The notes: generated by a model not told the origin, from the letters alone. DNA of 64,000 nucleotides from Gammaproteobacteria bacterium (GCA_009844425.1 VYBN01000037.1:42565-106564); one strand, 5' to 3'; shown: positions 33,071 through 42,746, numbered from the stretch's first letter. Numbers and translations: made by a program.

Positions 33071-34744
33071 TCATCCACTGAACCCGAACACGTCAGCCGC
33101 CCGCTCGCAGGTCAGATAGCCGTTCTTGATGTCCTGTTCGATGTGCGCGCGCTCGCGTTGCCTGGGATCGCCGTAGCCACCGCCCGTCGCCGACACCAGC
33201 CGAATGCAATCGCCTTGCTCCGCGCGCACCATCGTGCACATCGAGTAGCGCTCCTCTTCCCCGGACTTGCGCAGGACCTTGGCGTAGTTGGTGGATCCCT
33301 CAAGACCCTCCTCTATCGACCACGGACGCGCTTCCGTGCGGCTGGCGGCATAGGTGAGAAACACTTCCGGCGAGACTACGCGGTAATCGAGAACGACGCC
33401 CTTGCCGCCCCGGTACTGTCCTTCGCCGCCGGCTTCGTTGTGGAACGCGTATTGCTCCACCTGCAGCCCGTAGCGGGTTTCGAACAGCTCCACGGGCACG
33501 TTGTAGGTTTCGCCGTTTCCGCAGCAGAACTGTCCGCTGTCGCCGTCGACGCCGGCCGAGGCGCCCCAGCCGCCCACCAGCGGCTGACCCATGACGAACA
33601 ACTCGCCGGTGTCCGGATGCATGCCGGAAATGAAATTGGCCCCCACCGTGCGCTGGTGTCCCGCCGACAGCCGGTCCGACATGGCCGGAGCAAGGGCCTT
33701 CCACATCACGTCGATGGCGGCGATCAGGGACTCGTAATACAGCGACACCGGCGCCGGCGAGGTTGCACTGATGACCGTGCCTTCCGGACAAATCACTTCG
33801 AGTGGCCGGAAGCAGCCGCCGTTAGCCGGGATTTCGGTGTTGGTGACGGCCTTGAACAGACAGCGCGCGCCGGTGATCAGGCCTGTGTAGGCGCAATTGA
33901 TCGGCCCCTGGGCCTGCTTGCTGGTGCCGGTGAAGTCCGCGGTGATCCGGTCGTTTCCGATAGTCACCGTGCACTGAATTTCGAAGGGGCCGTTACCGAG
34001 GCCGTCGCCTTCCACAATGTCCGTCGCCTTGAAGGAGCCGGCCGGCAGCTTGCGGATCTCTTCGATGGTCATCCGTTCGCCGTAGTCGAGAAGGTCCTCC
34101 ATCGCTTCCAGGACGGACTCCACCCCGTACTTGGCGGCCAGTTCCCGGATTCGGGCCGCGCCGACGCGCGCCGCCGCCACGCCCGAATGCATGTCGCCAA
34201 TGGTGGATTCGGGAAGGCGGACATTGTCCCGAATGATCTGCACCAGGGCATTGTTCAGCTCGTCTCCGGAGTAGAGCTTGAGGAACCGGAAATGCAGCCC
34301 TTCCTGGTAAATCTCCGTCGATTCCGTCGATACGCTGCCGGGCTGGGCGCCTCCCACCTCGGTCCAGTGCGCCTTGTTGACCGTGAAGGCGATGAGCCTC
34401 CCCTCGTGGAACACCGGAACGATGATCACGACGTCCGAGAGATGCGTCCCGCCGCCGCAATAGGGGCTGTTGGTAATAAAAGCGTCGCCTTCGGCGATGT
34501 CTCCCGGTTCCGGATAGTGGTTCAACAGGTCCTGAACGGCCGTATCCAGCGTGGCCAGAAAGGCGGTGACCCCGTTGCCCTGGGCCAGGAGATTGCCCCT
34601 GGCATCCGTGGCGCCCACTGCGAAATCGGTGGTTTCATAGATGATGGGGCTCATGCTGGTGCGGATGACCGCCTCGAACATTTCGTCTCCCACCGCCACG
34701 ATGCAGTCCTTGATGACTTCCCGATCGAATGACGTGGAACTCAT
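33071..34744 (-). CDS. hyuB: Hydantoinase/oxoprolinase subunit HyuB
   Basis: B subunit of an ATP-dependent N-methylhydantoinase/oxoprolinase-type hydrolase. It has 557 residues with IYETTDFAVGATDARGN, AFITNSPYCGGGTHLSDVVI, HFRFLKLYSGDELNNAL and the C-terminal CIRLVSATGGGYGDP. Its start overlaps the hyuA stop by 4 nt (ATGA), the usual coupled layout. Ring-opening of hydantoin-like lactams is the family reaction; acetophenone carboxylase and acetone carboxylase are relatives, so the substrate is not fixed. Confidence 0.92.
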   Translation of the reverse strand: MSSTSFDREVIKDCIVAVGDEMFEAVIRTSMSPIIYETTDFAVGATDARGNLLAQGNGVTAFLATLDTAVQDLLNHYPEPGDIAEGDAFITNSPYCGGGTHLSDVVIIVPVFHEGRLIAFTVNKAHWTEVGGAQPGSVSTESTEIYQEGLHFRFLKLYSGDELNNALVQIIRDNVRLPESTIGDMHSGVAAARVGAARIRELAAKYGVESVLEAMEDLLDYGERMTIEEIRKLPAGSFKATDIVEGDGLGNGPFEIQCTVTIGNDRITADFTGTSKQAQGPINCAYTGLITGARCLFKAVTNTEIPANGGCFRPLEVICPEGTVISATSPAPVSLYYESLIAAIDVMWKALAPAMSDRLSAGHQRTVGANFISGMHPDTGELFVMGQPLVGGWGASAGVDGDSGQFCCGNGETYNVPVELFETRYGLQVEQYAFHNEAGGEGQYRGGKGVVLDYRVVSPEVFLTYAASRTEARPWSIEEGLEGSTNYAKVLRKSGEEERYSMCTMVRAEQGDCIRLVSATGGGYGDPRQRERAHIEQDIKNGYLTCERAADVFGFSG

Positions 34745-36849
34745 GCTCGTTCTCCTGTTTCCTTGCCCGGTTGTTTCAGCTCGATGTGGTAGTTGCCGTG
34801 GCGGTCCAGGGTTACCGTCCGGCCCGGAGGCACCGGAAGCGTCACGGAGGCCTCCTGGATGACCGCCGGTCCGGCCACGCTCATCGTCGAGTCGAGCAGG
34901 CCCCCGTCGAAGATTCGGGCCTCGTGACGCCCATACGGATGAAAATCCACCTCGCGCTTTCCGAGGAGCGCATCCTTGAGCGTTTTTCCCGAAGGCCTGC
35001 GTTCCGCAAGCTCCGGCTTGTCCACCTCCACCGTCGCCACCAGGTGAAAGTTGACGATCTGGACCGGGTTATCGAGCCGGTACGTGTAGCGTTGTTCGTG
35101 GGCCTGATGAAAATCTTCGGTCGCCGCCTCCAACTCCTGCTCCAGCACTTGCCCGCTCAGCTTCAGGGGCACCTTGACCGTATGCTCCTGGCCCTCGTAG
35201 CGCATGTCGCCATGCTGTTCGAAGCTCAGTTCCCGAGCGGTGGAAATGACTCCGTCGCTTACGTAGTCGTCTTCGGCCTTGTCCCGGAGCTGCGCGAACG
35301 TGTCGAGAGCCTGCGGATGGTTTTCGGCGTTGAAGTAAAGGGGCCGAGTCTGTACATAGTCGCGGCGCAGATCGGTCAGCAGCATGCCCCATGCGGAAAA
35401 CACCGACGAATTCACGGGCACGATCACTTTGCGCACCTTCAGCTCTTCCGCCAGGGGCAGGGCGTGCATCGCTCCGCCCCCGCCGAATGCGATGAGCGCA
35501 AATTCGCGCGGATCGTGGCCCTTGTTGGTGGACACCAGCCGCAGGGCATTGACCATGTTGGCGTTTGCGATCTGCACAACGCCGCGGGCGATTTCCTCGC
35601 GGGTGAGCGACAGAACGTCCTCCAGGGATGCGAAGGCGCGATTCACCGACGACCAGTCGGGATCGACTTCCCCGCCTACGAAGCTGTCGGGATCGATACG
35701 GGCAAGAACCAGGTTGGCGTCGGTGGTGGTGACGCGCGTGCCACCCCGGCCATACGCGGCCGGTCCGGGGTCCGCGCCCGCCGACTGGGGGCCCACATGG
35801 AGTTTGCCTCCCGCATCCACCCAGGCTATCGACCCGCCGCCCGTGCCGATTTCGACGATTTCGGACACCGGCGTCTGGATCGGGTAGCCGGGGGACTTCC
35901 GGGTCTTCTCGATGTGATACTCGGTGGTTACGCGGACCCTGCCGTTTTCGACCAGTGCGCACTTGGCCGTGGTGCCGCCGATATCGAGCACGATCAGGTT
36001 GGGTTCGCCGATCAGCTGGCCCAGGTACGCGGCCGCAAATATGCCGCTGGCCGGCCCGGACTCGACCATCGCGATGGGGTTGTGCTTGGCGGCCTCCGCT
36101 GTTGTGATGCCGCCGTTGGATTGCATCATGTAGGGGCTGCGTCGGAAACCGCCCTGCTCAAGGCTCGCCTGCAGCCGCTCGATATAGGCTTCGGCTATGG
36201 GATGCACGTAGGCCGCCAGCACGGTGGTGTTGGTGCGCTCGTACTCTCGCCATTCGCGCGATACTTCGTGGGAAGCGATGACCGAAGCCTCCGGCCACAG
36301 GCGCCGGATTTCCTCGGCAGCGCGCTGTTCGTTGGAAGGGTTGATGTAGGCATGAAGAAAGGCGACCGCGATCGCTTCCACGCCTTCGCTCTTGAGGTAG
36401 TCGATCTGCTCGGGAAGCGAACTCAAGTCCACGGGCTCTTGAATTTCGCCGTGATAGGTCGTTCTCTCCGGAATCTCCAGCCTCAGGTATCGGTCCACGA
36501 AGGGCTTGGGTTTACGGAAATTGAAGTTGAACAGATCCGGCCGGTTGCCCCGTGCTATTTCCAGCACGTCCCGAAAGCCCCGGGTCGTGATCAGTGCGGT
36601 CTTTGCTCCCTTGCGCTCCGTGAGCGCGTTGATGACCACCGTGCACCCATGGGCAAAGAAATCGAGTTCGGAAGGCGCCAGGTCCAGCTTTTCGAGGCTC
36701 GACATAACCCCGACCTCAAAGTCCGGTGGCGTGGTGTCAACCTTCGAGCAACGGACCTCACCGCCATCCTTCCCGACGCGGTAGAGCACGAGGTCGGTAA
36801 ATGTGCCGCCCACGTCGCTGGCCGCGCGCGCAATAGGCCTAACCTTCAT
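34741..36849 (-). CDS. hyuA: Hydantoinase/oxoprolinase subunit HyuA
   Basis: ATP-binding A subunit. From ATG 36849 it has 702 residues, the usual size; the frame is open 62 codons farther upstream but that part is Cys-rich, unlike the family, and would run into the divergent prolidase gene. Motifs of the ASKHA fold are ASDVGGTFTDLVLY (about residue 11), FFAHGCTVVINALTERKGAK, LDIGGTTAKCALV and GTGGGSIAWVD, with the metal-site-like GPQSAGADPGPAAYGRGG. It heads the minus-strand hyuA-hyuB-NCS1-MalT-like unit and diverges from the prolidase gene. Confidence 0.93.
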   Translation of the reverse strand: MKVRPIARAASDVGGTFTDLVLYRVGKDGGEVRCSKVDTTPPDFEVGVMSSLEKLDLAPSELDFFAHGCTVVINALTERKGAKTALITTRGFRDVLEIARGNRPDLFNFNFRKPKPFVDRYLRLEIPERTTYHGEIQEPVDLSSLPEQIDYLKSEGVEAIAVAFLHAYINPSNEQRAAEEIRRLWPEASVIASHEVSREWREYERTNTTVLAAYVHPIAEAYIERLQASLEQGGFRRSPYMMQSNGGITTAEAAKHNPIAMVESGPASGIFAAAYLGQLIGEPNLIVLDIGGTTAKCALVENGRVRVTTEYHIEKTRKSPGYPIQTPVSEIVEIGTGGGSIAWVDAGGKLHVGPQSAGADPGPAAYGRGGTRVTTTDANLVLARIDPDSFVGGEVDPDWSSVNRAFASLEDVLSLTREEIARGVVQIANANMVNALRLVSTNKGHDPREFALIAFGGGGAMHALPLAEELKVRKVIVPVNSSVFSAWGMLLTDLRRDYVQTRPLYFNAENHPQALDTFAQLRDKAEDDYVSDGVISTARELSFEQHGDMRYEGQEHTVKVPLKLSGQVLEQELEAATEDFHQAHEQRYTYRLDNPVQIVNFHLVATVEVDKPELAERRPSGKTLKDALLGKREVDFHPYGRHEARIFDGGLLDSTMSVAGPAVIQEASVTLPVPPGRTVTLDRHGNYHIELKQPGKETGERA

Positions 36850-36967
36850 TAGAACTAGGTTAGCGATCAATGCCTGTGAGGAAACCCACCCGTTTGGGCA
36901 GGTTGGCGCGCTGCAATCTTCGGTACACTCTGGCGAGTGCGCAAGCCAGCGCTGATGGAGGCCGCAA

Positions 36968-38305
36968 ATGCCTGAAGGGTCCGTGCCCGGTTCCTGGGCA
37001 TCCCTGTATCGCGACCATATCGCGGAGTGGGACAAGCGAGTCGCCAGTGCGTGCGGCGCATGCGGAGTTGACGGGGTCGTCGTGTTCTCGGGCGCAGCGA
37101 AGTATCGCCACCGGGACGATCTCGAGTATCCGTTCTTCGCCGAACCCTACTTCAAGGCCTGGGCGCCGAACGCGTATCCCGACTCGGCCCTCAAGATCGT
37201 TCCGGGCGAAACCCCGGTGCTGGTCTGGTTGCAGCATGAAGACTTCTGGCACATGCCGGCGCCCGAGCCTTCCGGATTCTGGGCCCAATACGTGGAGATT
37301 CGCAGCGTTTCGGAAAAGGGAGACCTGCTGAAGGAATTGGGCGGGGTGTCGCGGTTGGCCGGCATCGGCGAGGAAGCGCACGGAGCAATGGGATTGGCGA
37401 GCGTCAACGACAAGAAGCTGCTTACGCACCTGGATTACCACCGCGCCTGCAAGACGCGTTACGAGGTCGCATGCTTGGAGGAAGCAAACCGCGTGGCGGC
37501 GCCGGGACATGCCGCCACCAGCGAAGCGCTGACGGGACAGCCGTCGGAGTTCGAACTCAACGGCATCTATTGCCGCTCGTCGGGACAGCGCGAGTCGTCG
37601 CTGCCGTATCAGAGCATTGTGGCCCTGAACGAACACGCCGCGGTCCTGCACTATCAGAACCTCGACACGCAGCCGCCCGAGCAGTTCCGCTCATTCCTGA
37701 TCGACGCCGGGGCCAATCACAACGGCTATGCGTCGGACATCACCCGCACCTGGACGTCCCCGGGCGATCCTTTCGCCGACCTGATCGCGTCAATGGATGC
37801 CTTGCAGCAGACGATTTGCGAGGAGGCCCGTTCCGGAACGAGTTTCATCTCGCTGCACGATCGGACGCATCAGTTGCTGGCCGAAGTGCTGGCGGAACAC
37901 GGAATCATCCGTTGCGCCGCGGCGGAGGGTTACGAACGAGGCCTTACGCGCACCTTTCTGCCGCACGGACTCGGCCACCTGCTGGGTCTGCAGGTCCACG
38001 ACGCCGGCGGCCGCCTGGAGTCGCCCGACGGAGCCGAGCGCAATCCCCCGCCCGAGCATCCGTTCCTGCGCCTGACCCGGACCCTGGAGCCCGGGTTCGT
38101 CGTGACTATCGAACCGGGCCTGTACTTCATACCCGCCTTGCTGAACGAGATCCGCGACGGGCCCCTCCGCAGTGCGGTCAACTGGGAAAACGTGGAACGG
38201 TGGCAGCCCTACGGGGGAATCCGGATTGAGGACGACGTGCTGGTAACCGAGACCGGCAGCCGGAATCTGACTAGGCCCGCATTGGAGCGCTGCGGCATCG
38301 CCTAG
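36968..38305 (+). CDS. pepQ: M24B metallopeptidase, Xaa-Pro dipeptidase (PepQ-like)
   Basis: Dinuclear-metal prolidase of 445 residues. All five metal ligands expected in PepQ are visible: two Asp in LIDAGANHNGYASDIT, His in LPHGLGHLLGL, Glu in VTIEPGLYF and Glu in GIRIEDDVLV. ELNGIYCR and SIVALNEHAAVLHY are also PepQ-like. Creatinase shares this fold but lacks the metal ligands, so creatinase is ruled out. It diverges from hyuA; in this context it may cleave a dipeptide or N-acyl product, or be unrelated. Confidence 0.88.
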   Translation: MPEGSVPGSWASLYRDHIAEWDKRVASACGACGVDGVVVFSGAAKYRHRDDLEYPFFAEPYFKAWAPNAYPDSALKIVPGETPVLVWLQHEDFWHMPAPEPSGFWAQYVEIRSVSEKGDLLKELGGVSRLAGIGEEAHGAMGLASVNDKKLLTHLDYHRACKTRYEVACLEEANRVAAPGHAATSEALTGQPSEFELNGIYCRSSGQRESSLPYQSIVALNEHAAVLHYQNLDTQPPEQFRSFLIDAGANHNGYASDITRTWTSPGDPFADLIASMDALQQTICEEARSGTSFISLHDRTHQLLAEVLAEHGIIRCAAAEGYERGLTRTFLPHGLGHLLGLQVHDAGGRLESPDGAERNPPPEHPFLRLTRTLEPGFVVTIEPGLYFIPALLNEIRDGPLRSAVNWENVERWQPYGGIRIEDDVLVTETGSRNLTRPALERCGIA

Positions 38306-38363
38306 CGGATACGTGCCTTCGGGAACCGGAGTACCCGCTCCCGATCCTGCCGCTGAGCACGGT

Positions 38364-40823
38364 TCAGGAGCCGAAGCTGCGCCGCAGAGTCAGCTGCCAG
38401 TTTCGCTCCGGCCGCGCCAGTACGACCATGTCGCCGAATATCTGCGGGAAATTGCCCTGGAAATAGAGTTCGTCGAGCGCATTGTTGACTCCCAGGATTA
38501 CGCTCCAGCGGCGGATGGTCCACGAAACCGATGCGTTCGCCAGCGTGTATGCGGGAAGCCGCACTGTGCGCGCCACTCCGGACCAGGCGGGGCCCACCCG
38601 GCTGACGCTCAGGGTCAGCGCCAGATCGCGCGCTGCTTGCCACGTTCCGCCGGCGCTGATCGCGAATTCCGGCAGGGCTCCGCGTTCCCGGAACCGGGTG
38701 TCTCCGGCGGGCAGGACGGTCACCACGTGACCGCCGTAATGGTCTTCGGGGGCCAGGCCGGTGATCGCCGTCGGAGCGAAAATGAACCGCCCGGTAAGCG
38801 GTTCGCGATAGATGCGCGAGCGCGTGGCGGAAAACAGCAATCCAAGACGTTCGCTCACGGCGGCGCGCAAATCCAGCTCCAGTCCCCGGCCCAGCACGGC
38901 CAGATTGGCGTCGGCCAACGCCGAATAGTCGACGCGTTTCTGCTCATACCAGGCCAGTGCCGCCTGCACACGCCCGCCCAGGCCGGCAAATTTCAGCCCC
39001 GCCTCCCGAAGCCTTGAGGTTCCCAGCGGACCCTCCCTGGCGTTGCGCACGGAAATCTCTCCGGATTGTCCGCCCAGGGACAGGGCCTGCTCGGCGATGG
39101 TGACGTACGGACGCCAGCCGCCCAGCGTCACGCTGACCGACACGCTCCATGAAAGCTTGCTTTGCACACTGGAAGCCGAGGCATTCGGCGTGGCCGTCAC
39201 GAGTGGCCCGGGGCCGTTGGTGGAAGTCAGGTCGTATCGGTCCCAGCGGACGCCGGCCAGCACCGACCAGCGTTCCATGAAAGTCACGTCCGCCAGCGCC
39301 GCCACGCCCAGGTTCAGCCAATTCGTCGCGACATCGGCAGTGTGGGCTTCCTCGCCTGGACTGGCGAAGGACGAGTCGCGCAGGTCGAGCGGGGACGGCG
39401 GCTTGCTGATGTCCCTGCGGTTGAAGAACTCGTAGGAGAAGTCCTGGCGGGCCCGCGTGTCGTAGTAGCGCAGGTTGGGCGCGAGAACCAGATCGGCGGT
39501 GAGCATCCGGCCCAGTTCCAGACCGCGGAATACGGCTTCCAGACGCTCCTCGACCAGCACCGTGCGGTGCTGCTGCGAAAACCCGTAGCTGGACACGATG
39601 TGCCGGTCGGCGTAATCGAGGAACAGCTTCTGGCGCAGCGTCACCCGGCCCAGTTCCGCGAACACGTCGAAGTAGGCGGCCAGGGACTCGGCCGCGCCGC
39701 TGTCCGACAGCGCGCAAAGGCAATGTTCGGCGCCGATCGGCACGTGCCGCAACGTGTCCGGGTTGAGCCGCAGCGCCTGACGTTCGGCCTCGCTGGCGAA
39801 CGTCAGGCCGCTCTGCCCGTAAGGCTGGAACACGGCCAGCCGATTGCGCGGGCTGACGGCGAGCACTTCGCGCTGGCTGATCCGTCCGTCGCGGTCGCTG
39901 TCCAGGTTCACCAGCGGCTCGCCGGACAGGTACAGGCCCTCGTCGATGAGCTTCTGATCGACGCGGTTCCAGCCGGCATTCTCCGCGCCGCGCCAGCGCT
40001 GGTACTGGTGCCCCGTTTCGATCCAGACGTCGCCGCGCAGGTCCACGACCAGGGTTCCCTGCAGCATGAGTTGCCGCTGTCCCGGGTGTTCCCGGTAGTA
40101 ACTTCCGGCGTCCTCCCAGAGGCCGAACACGTGATAGCCTGCCGGTTTGCCGAACAGGCGCGCGGGACCGCCGCGCTGTCCTTCGATGGCATAGCGGTTC
40201 CAGGAAGCGACCCGGAGGGCCACGTCGCCCCTGGGCGCCTCGATGAATCGGTCCTCGTCGGCGCGTGCGGTCTTGGGCACCAGGTTGATGTAGCCGGAAA
40301 TCGATCCCGCACCGTGGATGGGCGAGGCCGGACCGCGCACGACGTCCACACGGTCGGCGGCCCGAATGATCGATTGCCATCCACCGGCGCTGACCAGCCG
40401 GCGCATGCCGCGAAAATGCGTGTCGGCAAGGGCGCCCCGCAGGTCGATGCTGGCTGCCAGCCCGAAGAACGAGGCCGTATGGGCGCCGGGGATGATTTGC
40501 GAGAAGTCCTCCACCGTCTCGATCCCGTGCCGCGTCAGCAGCTCTTCGCTCAGGGACGCGGTGGAGCGGGGAGTTTCCCACGCCGTCTTGTCGAGGCCGA
40601 GAACCGTATCGCCGATGGCGGCGTCCAGCACCCCGAACGGGTCGGCCGCGCCTTCGGGGAGCCGCTCCCCTTCAACAACGAGTTGCTCGATGTCCGGGTC
40701 TTCAGGCTGCGCGCCGGACGCTTGTCCAGCCTTCACGGAAGCCGGCAGGGAAAGCACTGCCGCTGCCAGGATTGCGGCAGCGAAGGTTCGCGCTTCGACC
40801 GCCCTCGGGTCCTCTGCGCGCAT
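38364..40823 (-). CDS. TonB-dependent receptor with an EF-hand-like loop
   Basis: Outer-membrane receptor of 819 residues. It has a signal peptide (about 12-32), a TonB-box-like EQLVVEGER, a plug (about 85-200: GIETVEDFSQIIPGAHT and VDVVRGPASPIHGAGSISGY) and a barrel ending WQLTLRRSF. The plug and early barrel resemble FpvA/FoxA-type siderophore receptors. Residues 308-319 read DSDRDGRISQRE, a perfect EF-hand calcium loop pattern, inside an early barrel loop. It follows an NTF2-like gene by 22 bases on the same strand, probably in one operon. Confidence 0.92.
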   Translation of the reverse strand: MRAEDPRAVEARTFAAAILAAAVLSLPASVKAGQASGAQPEDPDIEQLVVEGERLPEGAADPFGVLDAAIGDTVLGLDKTAWETPRSTASLSEELLTRHGIETVEDFSQIIPGAHTASFFGLAASIDLRGALADTHFRGMRRLVSAGGWQSIIRAADRVDVVRGPASPIHGAGSISGYINLVPKTARADEDRFIEAPRGDVALRVASWNRYAIEGQRGGPARLFGKPAGYHVFGLWEDAGSYYREHPGQRQLMLQGTLVVDLRGDVWIETGHQYQRWRGAENAGWNRVDQKLIDEGLYLSGEPLVNLDSDRDGRISQREVLAVSPRNRLAVFQPYGQSGLTFASEAERQALRLNPDTLRHVPIGAEHCLCALSDSGAAESLAAYFDVFAELGRVTLRQKLFLDYADRHIVSSYGFSQQHRTVLVEERLEAVFRGLELGRMLTADLVLAPNLRYYDTRARQDFSYEFFNRRDISKPPSPLDLRDSSFASPGEEAHTADVATNWLNLGVAALADVTFMERWSVLAGVRWDRYDLTSTNGPGPLVTATPNASASSVQSKLSWSVSVSVTLGGWRPYVTIAEQALSLGGQSGEISVRNAREGPLGTSRLREAGLKFAGLGGRVQAALAWYEQKRVDYSALADANLAVLGRGLELDLRAAVSERLGLLFSATRSRIYREPLTGRFIFAPTAITGLAPEDHYGGHVVTVLPAGDTRFRERGALPEFAISAGGTWQAARDLALTLSVSRVGPAWSGVARTVRLPAYTLANASVSWTIRRWSVILGVNNALDELYFQGNFPQIFGDMVVLARPERNWQLTLRRSFGS
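39867..39902 (-). other. EF-hand-type calcium loop within the TonB receptor
   Basis: Encodes D-x-D-x-D-G-x-I-x-x-x-E at receptor residues 308-319, with acidic ligands at loop positions 1, 3, 5 and 12, Gly at 6 and Ile at 8. The surrounding sequence (LVNLDSDRDGRISQREVLAV) also has the hydrophobic flanks of an EF-hand or dockerin-like calcium site. Calcium binding is inferred from the motif. Confidence 0.6.
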
Positions 40824-40845
40824 CTGAGCCTTTACGGCCGTCCGG

Positions 40846-41475
40846 CTATTCGCTGGCGGCCTGTTCTTGTGCCTCGGCCGTCCAGGATTCCCTTACCGCG
40901 CGCCCGCGCTCAAGCAGGGGCGTGAATTTCTCATAATCCACTTCCTTCTCCCTGAGCTTGTCGATATAGGCCGTGGGTGTCAGGGGCGACTCCGCCCAAT
41001 GGATAAACCGCCATCCCTCGGGCTTCTTGCGCAAGACCGCGCTCATCCGGATTTCCTCTCCCAGGGCGCTCCTGCCCCGCATCTTCATTTCGAAGTGCAT
41101 GTACCAGACGGCAATGGCCAGATCGTCGGCGATGAGCTTGACCGAAATGTCATACATCTCCTCGCGCAGCGCTTCCAGCACCGGGTTCGGCAGGGGCGGC
41201 GCCAGATAGGCCCTGAGCGGCTCCCAGCCGAGGAACCAGCGTTCCTGTTCCTCGGCCAGGTAGAAGGGCACCTCTTCGTCCTGGTCCCACAGGTCCAGCA
41301 CCTTTCGGAAGTCCTGGGTGTTCCAGACTTCCGCGGTGTGGTGAATAAAGGCCTTTATGGCTTCGATATCGTCCTGCTCGGCAGCCTGGGCCGAATCGAT
41401 CGAATGTGCAGTCATGGTCAATGCCACTCCCAATAGAAAAGTCGCCCGCAGCGACGCATACACGGTAGAACGCAC
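40846..41475 (-). CDS. Exported NTF2-like (SnoaL/DUF4440-type) protein
   Basis: A 209-residue protein with a signal peptide (about 8-32, ending DSAQAAE) followed by an NTF2-like cone fold: a helical start DDIEAIKAFIHHTAEVWNTQ, central strands ISVKLIADDLAIAVWYMHFE and a terminal RMSAVLRKKPEGWRFIHWAE. Such proteins bind or isomerise small hydrophobic ligands. It is the gene before the second TonB receptor and probably co-transcribed with it, so a periplasmic ligand-binding role is possible but unproven. Confidence 0.75.
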   Translation of the reverse strand: MRSTVYASLRATFLLGVALTMTAHSIDSAQAAEQDDIEAIKAFIHHTAEVWNTQDFRKVLDLWDQDEEVPFYLAEEQERWFLGWEPLRAYLAPPLPNPVLEALREEMYDISVKLIADDLAIAVWYMHFEMKMRGRSALGEEIRMSAVLRKKPEGWRFIHWAESPLTPTAYIDKLREKEVDYEKFTPLLERGRAVRESWTAEAQEQAASE

Positions 41476-41537
41476 GATTTTCCCCTCGCAGGTGCCAACA
41501 CGGCAATCGTAAACGGTTTCCGCGGGTGAGGGGCGCG

Positions 41538-42272
41538 TCAGGCGCCGGCAACGAGCAAGCGGTAGCCGATGTCGAGTTCCGTTTCGTTCAGAAGCTCTCC
41601 GTACTTGCGTTGCCAGTTACCGGATTCGAGGTCGGCGCTCAGTTGCGCCAGCCCGGTCTCCGTTTCCGACAGCTTGGAGAACGTTGACATGGCGGCGCGC
41701 ACCCGCTCGTCGAGATAGTCGTGGGGCCGTCGCCAGCAGGAGCCGAGAAAGCCGTCGGTGCAATCGTGCGGAACGGGGACGGTCTCCACCGTTACGGATC
41801 CGAGTTCGCGCTCGATGTCGCGGAACGACGGAAATATCCAACGGTCGATCTCGAAGAGTTCCGGGAAATATTCGGTCAACCAGAATCCCCGCGCTTCGGG
41901 GTCGCATGTCAGCACAACGACACGTTCGCGCGCAACGCGCCTTAGTTCCCGAAGCCCTTTCGCCCGGTCGCGCCAGTGATGCACGGACAGGATCGCCATC
42001 GCCGCGTCGAAACTGTCATTCCCGAACGGCAAGGAGTCCGCCGTTGCCTGGGTCGCGGCGGCGCCGCCCTCCGGCCGTTGCGCGATCATCGTCAGCGACG
42101 GCTCCACCGCAACGACGTGCCGGTCGGTGGGCTCATAAGAACCGGCCCCGGCGCCGACGTTGATGACGGACTTCGCTTCACCCAGCGCTCTCCATATCGC
42201 CCTCTCGATGCGCGGATCGGGCCTTCTAAAGTCCGCGTATCCGCGCCCGATCCTGTCGTAGAGCGCCATCAT
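41538..42272 (-). CDS. Class I SAM-dependent methyltransferase (UbiE/COQ5-type fold)
   Basis: A 244-residue soluble methyltransferase. Motif I reads SVINVGAGAGSYEP (about 35-48), followed by VVAVEPS (motif II acidic position) and PFGNDSFDAAMAILSVHHW (motif IV region). The rest fits a Methyltransf_11-like domain. No recognised substrate-specific segment. The start can be either of two adjacent ATG codons (42272 or 42269). It lies just before the accessory island. Confidence 0.85.
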   Translation of the reverse strand: MMALYDRIGRGYADFRRPDPRIERAIWRALGEAKSVINVGAGAGSYEPTDRHVVAVEPSLTMIAQRPEGGAAATQATADSLPFGNDSFDAAMAILSVHHWRDRAKGLRELRRVARERVVVLTCDPEARGFWLTEYFPELFEIDRWIFPSFRDIERELGSVTVETVPVPHDCTDGFLGSCWRRPHDYLDERVRAAMSTFSKLSETETGLAQLSADLESGNWQRKYGELLNETELDIGYRLLVAGA

Positions 42273-42312
42273 CGCGGCAGGATAACAGGCGCCCCGAGGC
42301 GGCGCCTGCCGG

Positions 42313-42642
42313 TTATTTCGGCGGTAGGCTCGCGGCGAATGCGGCCGCTTCCCCTGCCCAGGTTTTCAGGTCCGCCTCGGAATCAATTCCAGCCGGGTCG
42401 ACCAGCGCCCATCCCGTCATGACGCGGCCCGTGATGTTGGCCGGCTGGGTGTGCGGCCGGGCAAGCGTTTCCTCGTGCTTGTCTTTCCCCAGGCGAACGA
42501 TCAGCGACCCCTTCCATGTTCCCAGGCACATGTTGCCGTTGATCATGAAGCAAACGCCCCCGAACATCTTCTTCTCGGAAAAACCCGCGTGCCCGTCAAG
42601 CAACGGCCGGATTCGCTCAATCAATACTTCGTCTTCAGTCAC
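42313..42642 (-). CDS. TfoX N-terminal domain protein
   Basis: A 109-residue single-domain protein of the TfoX_N family, with the diagnostic KKMFGGVCFMINGNMCLG segment, then RLGKDKHEETLARPHTQP and TGRVMTGWALV. Full TfoX regulates competence in Haemophilus and Vibrio, but stand-alone N-terminal domains like this are widespread and uncharacterised. It lies between the methyltransferase and the HicBA pair. Confidence 0.85.
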   Translation of the reverse strand: MTEDEVLIERIRPLLDGHAGFSEKKMFGGVCFMINGNMCLGTWKGSLIVRLGKDKHEETLARPHTQPANITGRVMTGWALVDPAGIDSEADLKTWAGEAAAFAASLPPK

Positions 42643-42746
42643 GTTTCCTCCTGCCGGTCGGCGCGAGAATTTTACGCGCGTCTATTCGTTACGAAATCAA
42701 GGGTAAGATTGCTGATGCAACGATTGATGCAATTCCTTGGCGAGGC

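Noticed and set aside
36968..38305. Creatinase in a creatinine/N-methylhydantoin pathway
   Set aside because: All five dinuclear metal ligands of prolidases are present; creatinase lacks them.
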